From assembly GCA_036272055.1 (NCBI GenBank), contig DATAZL010000044.1:24230-88229 (forward strand): a stretch of 64,000 bases of DNA, given 5' to 3'. A program made the translations under genes and the position numbers. The notes under the pieces are model-generated. The model was not told the DNA's origin. It made no database searches and worked only from the letters and a program-made list of their open reading frames with translations. This document shows, piece by piece, positions 61,552-64,000 of this stretch. Position 1 is the first letter of the stretch. Each line of letters starts with the position of its first letter. This DNA comes from DASZVB01 sp036272055. Lineage in GTDB: Bacteria; Myxococcota_A; Polyangia; Polyangiales; Polyangiaceae.

Positions 61552-62367
61552 GTGTTCTTTTCGGTGCGTGAGCCAGTGGGGCGCGAGACCCCCGTCATCG
61601 TCGAAATCCCGCACGCCGGGCTCGTCGTCGACGCGGAGTCCCTCTCGACGCTGATCGCTCCGGCGCGGGCACTCGGCGTCGATGCCGATCTCTACGTCGA
61701 CCAGCTCTACGCCCGCGCGCCGGAGCTCGGCGCGACGGTGCTCGTCGCGCACACGAGTCGCTACGTGTGTGACCTCAATCGCGCCGAGACCGACGTCGAC
61801 GGCCTCGCCGTCCAGGGCGGGACGACGCGCTCCGCGCCGCACGGCCTGGTCTGGAGAACGACGACGGAGAATCAACCGTCGCTGACCGCGCCCCTCACTC
61901 CGCGCGAGCTCGAGCGTCGTCTCGACCTCATCTATCGTCCCTATCACCGGACGCTCGCGTCGCTGCTCGAGGGGAAGCGCGCCCGGTTCGGGTTCGCCGT
62001 CCTACTCTGTGCGCATTCGATGCCGAGCCTCGGCAGGCTCGGGCACAGTGATGCGGGTCGCGAGCGGGCCGACGTCGTTCCAGGTAGCCGTGGTCGCACC
62101 ACTGCCGTCGCCTCGGTCATCGACACCCCCGACGTCCTCGCCCGCGAGGTGGGCTGGACCGTGTCCCACGACGATCCTTATCGGGGAGGCCACTCGACCG
62201 TCTATTACGGTAGGCCCGCTCTACGGGTCCACGCCGTCCAGGTGGAGCTCGCCAGAAGGCTTTACATGGACGAGCGGACGCTAGAGAAAAAACGAAACGA
62301 TTTCGAGAAAGTGCAGTCGTTCTGTGACGCCTTGGTAGCGCGCCTGGGAGAGCTCGCGCTAGGCTAA
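61552..62367 (+). CDS. N-formylglutamate amidohydrolase-family protein
   Basis: The 271-residue protein (GTG start at 61552) has the family pattern: IVEIPHAGL near the N-terminus, CDLNRAE, and LLCAHSMPS near the middle. The family includes HutG-like N-formylglutamate deformylases of histidine degradation and related amidohydrolases. No other histidine-degradation gene is near, so the true substrate is open. It follows the Xer gene after a 67-base gap. Confidence 0.8.
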   Translation: MFFSVREPVGRETPVIVEIPHAGLVVDAESLSTLIAPARALGVDADLYVDQLYARAPELGATVLVAHTSRYVCDLNRAETDVDGLAVQGGTTRSAPHGLVWRTTTENQPSLTAPLTPRELERRLDLIYRPYHRTLASLLEGKRARFGFAVLLCAHSMPSLGRLGHSDAGRERADVVPGSRGRTTAVASVIDTPDVLAREVGWTVSHDDPYRGGHSTVYYGRPALRVHAVQVELARRLYMDERTLEKKRNDFEKVQSFCDALVARLGELALG

Positions 62368-62381
62368 CGACCGAACCAGCG

Positions 62382-63281
62382 ATGGCTCACCGTAGCATCG
62401 CGGCAGACACCGCCGAACCCAAGCCGGCCGACACCGACCGGCCGCCACCAAGGCTCGTCCTCGCGTCAGAAGCCCTGCGCGAGGACATGGCGCCGCTCGA
62501 ACCCGATCGGCGTGTAGGGCAAGAGGTGACGGGCGGGATCGCCGTCGCGCTCGCGCTCCTCGGCATCGTGCTGCGCCAGCACGCCGAGCGGGCTTTGGTC
62601 GGCGATGCCGCGGCGAGCCTCACGTTTGCCGCCGCGGGAGCGGCTGCGGCCATCGCGCTGCTGCCCTTCTCGTACTCGGTGCGCGCGCTGGCCGTTTTCA
62701 GCCTCGGGGTGGTGATGATGCTGCTCGGGGCCGATTCCGCGGGCCCCCTGGCGGGCCTGCGCATCGGCAGCACGACGGAGCTCGAGGTGACGCGGCTCAT
62801 CGTGCTCGCGACGTTGCCCGGCGCACTGCTCTTCCGCGCCCGCTATCGCGGCTATCCGCGCGCGCGGCTCGTGCTCGGCCTCGCGCTCTTCGCGGCGGCA
62901 CCGTTCGCCGTCAGCCGCGGCCTGGTCGCGGCGGACTCCGCCGCGACCGTCGTCGATCGCGTCGCCGCGGGCATCGATCTCGCGGTCATCCTGGCCGGGC
63001 TCTTCGGCTTCATGGGAGCCGACACGACCGGCGGCGGGAGCGTCTGGGCGTCCCTCGTCATCCTCTTCCTGTCCCTCGACATCTACCTGAGGGAGCTCGG
63101 GACCCCCGCGAATATGGGTCTCTGGGCGGAACACGCGGCCACTGCCGTCGCGGCCGCCTGTGCGGCCACCCTGACGTCGGTCGGCGTCTATCACCTCCTC
63201 GCGGCCCGCCTCGCCTGGGACGCCCGGCGGCTGATGCGACGTCGAGGCTCGACTGATGCCTTGCTCAGTGAAAACCCCTGA
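62382..63281 (+). CDS. Polytopic membrane protein of unknown function
   Basis: The 299-residue protein (ATG 62382) has a 45-residue charged lead followed by about seven or eight membrane helices rich in Ala, Leu and Gly. No family is recognised. It follows the amidohydrolase gene by 14 bases and precedes rpmB by 19, so the genes may share transcripts. A role in envelope stress or lipid handling cannot be judged from sequence. Confidence 0.78.
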   Translation: MAHRSIAADTAEPKPADTDRPPPRLVLASEALREDMAPLEPDRRVGQEVTGGIAVALALLGIVLRQHAERALVGDAAASLTFAAAGAAAAIALLPFSYSVRALAVFSLGVVMMLLGADSAGPLAGLRIGSTTELEVTRLIVLATLPGALLFRARYRGYPRARLVLGLALFAAAPFAVSRGLVAADSAATVVDRVAAGIDLAVILAGLFGFMGADTTGGGSVWASLVILFLSLDIYLRELGTPANMGLWAEHAATAVAAACAATLTSVGVYHLLAARLAWDARRLMRRRGSTDALLSENP

Positions 63282-63300
63282 GCTAGGGTCCCGCCCCGTC

Positions 63301-63528
63301 ATGGCCAGAAGCGAAATTACCGGCAAGCGCCGCATGCACGCCCACAACGTGTCGCACTCGAACATCAAGACGAACCGGTGGCAGCAGGTCAACGTCCAGC
63401 GCCGCAGGCTCTGGGTGCCCGAGCTCAATCGCTTCGTCGCGCTCAAGGTGTCGACGCGCGATCTGCGCAGCATCACGAAGCTCGGCCTCCTCGCCTACGC
63501 GAAGAAGCACGGCGTCGCGCTCGGCTGA
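63301..63528 (+). CDS. rpmB: Ribosomal protein L28
   Basis: From ATG 63301 the protein is 75 residues. The L28 pattern ITGKRRMHAHNVSHSNIKTNR is clear, followed by VNVQRRRLW and LKVSTRDLRSI. It lacks the paired Cys residues found in zinc-binding L28 forms, so it is the C-minus type. It stands alone rather than with rpmG. An intrinsic terminator follows 28 bases later. Confidence 0.96.
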   Translation: MARSEITGKRRMHAHNVSHSNIKTNRWQQVNVQRRRLWVPELNRFVALKVSTRDLRSITKLGLLAYAKKHGVALG

Positions 63529-63555
63529 GCCGGCGCGATCGCTTTCGTCTGTGTG

Positions 63556-63584
63556 AACGGCGCGCGAAGAGCGCGCCGTTTTCC
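63556..63584 (+). terminator. Intrinsic terminator after rpmB
   Basis: AACGGCGCGC and GCGCGCCGTT form a perfect 10-base stem with a GAAGA loop, followed by a short T run. It begins 28 bases after the rpmB stop. This is the clearest Rho-independent terminator in the window. Confidence 0.85.
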
Positions 63585-63620
63585 ATTGGCGGCGCACTAG
63601 TCGTGCGCCGTCTGCCCCGC

Positions 63621-64000
63621 TCAGCGAACCGCTTCGGCGCGACGCGACAGGGCATCCCAGCGGATGCGGAGCTTCGCCCGCGACAGGACGTCGGCAGTGG
63701 GCATCGCGGCGGCGGGCGCGGCGAGCACCTCGAGCGGCGAACCCGAGTCGTCGATGCGAATCGCGATCGGCGCCGGCGCGAGCAAGGACATGCCCGGCGC
63801 GATGCGTGTGATACCGCGTAGCACCGGCACGGCGATCGCCGGCGCGTCCATCTCGAGCTCCTCGACGGGCACGCCGTTCATGACGCGCCGGTAAGAGAGC
63901 GCCGCGAATGCGCCGCGGACGTCGACGCTGCAGATCGCGTGACCATGGCCGAGCTCCTCGGGGACGGGATCGAGCCCTTCCGCGAAGGCCCACGGCGCCA
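63621..64000 (-). CDS. Partial protein of unknown function, 5' end outside window
   Basis: An open frame runs from the right window edge to a stop at 63621, giving at least 126 residues. It extends upstream of the first internal ATG (63881) without a stop. The text GHGHAICSVDVRGAFAALSYRRV then MNGVPVEELEMDAPAIAVPV is seen. No family can be named with confidence. Ala/Pro-rich composition and codon use fit the rest of the window. Confidence 0.6.
   Translation of the reverse strand, partial: APWAFAEGLDPVPEELGHGHAICSVDVRGAFAALSYRRVMNGVPVEELEMDAPAIAVPVLRGITRIAPGMSLLAPAPIAIRIDDSGSPLEVLAAPAAAMPTADVLSRAKLRIRWDALSRRAEAVR

Noticed and set aside
63621..64000. Gamma-glutamyltransferase C-terminal fragment
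   Set aside because: GHGHAICSVD recalled that family, but the conserved Thr nucleophile region is not visible and the rest does not fit.
1..64000. CRISPR arrays, tRNA genes, insertion sequences
   Set aside because: No regularly spaced repeats, no cloverleaf-like tRNA sequence and no transposase with terminal repeats were seen on either strand.

Overview
The window is high-GC DNA from a Gram-negative bacterium, most likely a myxobacterium (Myxococcota, Polyangia-like). The evidence is a myxobacterial cysteine-rich (DUF4215-type) repeat in a large lipoprotein, an eukaryote-like Ser/Thr kinase paired with an FHA pseudokinase, many lipoproteins, and tightly packed genes with GTG/TTG starts and 4-base ATGA/GTGA overlaps. 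No tRNA, rRNA, CRISPR array or insertion sequence was seen.

From 1 to about 43.7 kb the window is an accessory surface-polysaccharide region. Left part: a minus-strand unit of Wzc tyrosine kinase, WbpD-like acetyltransferase and a DegT aminotransferase (cut by the window edge) faces a plus-strand unit of Gfo/Idh dehydrogenase and AsnB-like amidotransferase. With the UDP-sugar dehydrogenase at 41.4 kb these make a WbpA-B-E-D style set for a UDP-2,3-diacetamido uronic acid, possibly amidated. At 7-14.3 kb two WbsX-family proteins bracket a GT2, a NodB-type deacetylase and a formyltransferase, followed by the Wzm/Wzt ABC exporter. From 25.6 kb down to 14.4 kb runs a long minus-strand rfb-type unit (two paralogous methyltransferases, CDP-glucose 4,6-dehydratase, sugar C-methyltransferase, glucose-1-phosphate cytidylyltransferase, RmlC-like epimerase, an SDR, FkbM methyltransferase, a hexapeptide acyltransferase and two glycosyltransferases). 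Its distal half (about 14.4-17.9 kb) has visibly lower GC. Next come two secreted lipoproteins (NBR1-Ig/FG-GAP and DUF4838), a WecA-type initiating transferase with an extra cytosolic tail, a polytopic protein of unknown role, three GT4 glycosyltransferases and a Wzy/WaaL-type protein with a TPR tail.

From 43.7 kb to the end the window is mostly core genome: rpsB-tsf (with an acyltransferase apparently coupled to the tsf stop codon), a Ser/Thr kinase coupled to an FHA pseudokinase plus a membrane protein, the gatC-gatA-GNAT-SDR-LPLAT-truB string, a CNNM/CorC protein, a PilZ protein, trpG-trpD, a Xer recombinase, an N-formylglutamate amidohydrolase homolog, a membrane protein and rpmB with a clear intrinsic terminator.

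The most interesting signals are two ops-like GGCGGTAG elements in short intergenic gaps directly ahead of wzm and rfbF (possible RfaH/NusG-paralog control), a translationally coupled deacetylase-formyltransferase pair, the kinase/pseudokinase-FHA module, the tsf-coupled acyltransferase lacking an ordinary start codon, and a 23-codon relic of a glycosyltransferase start at 17.2 kb.
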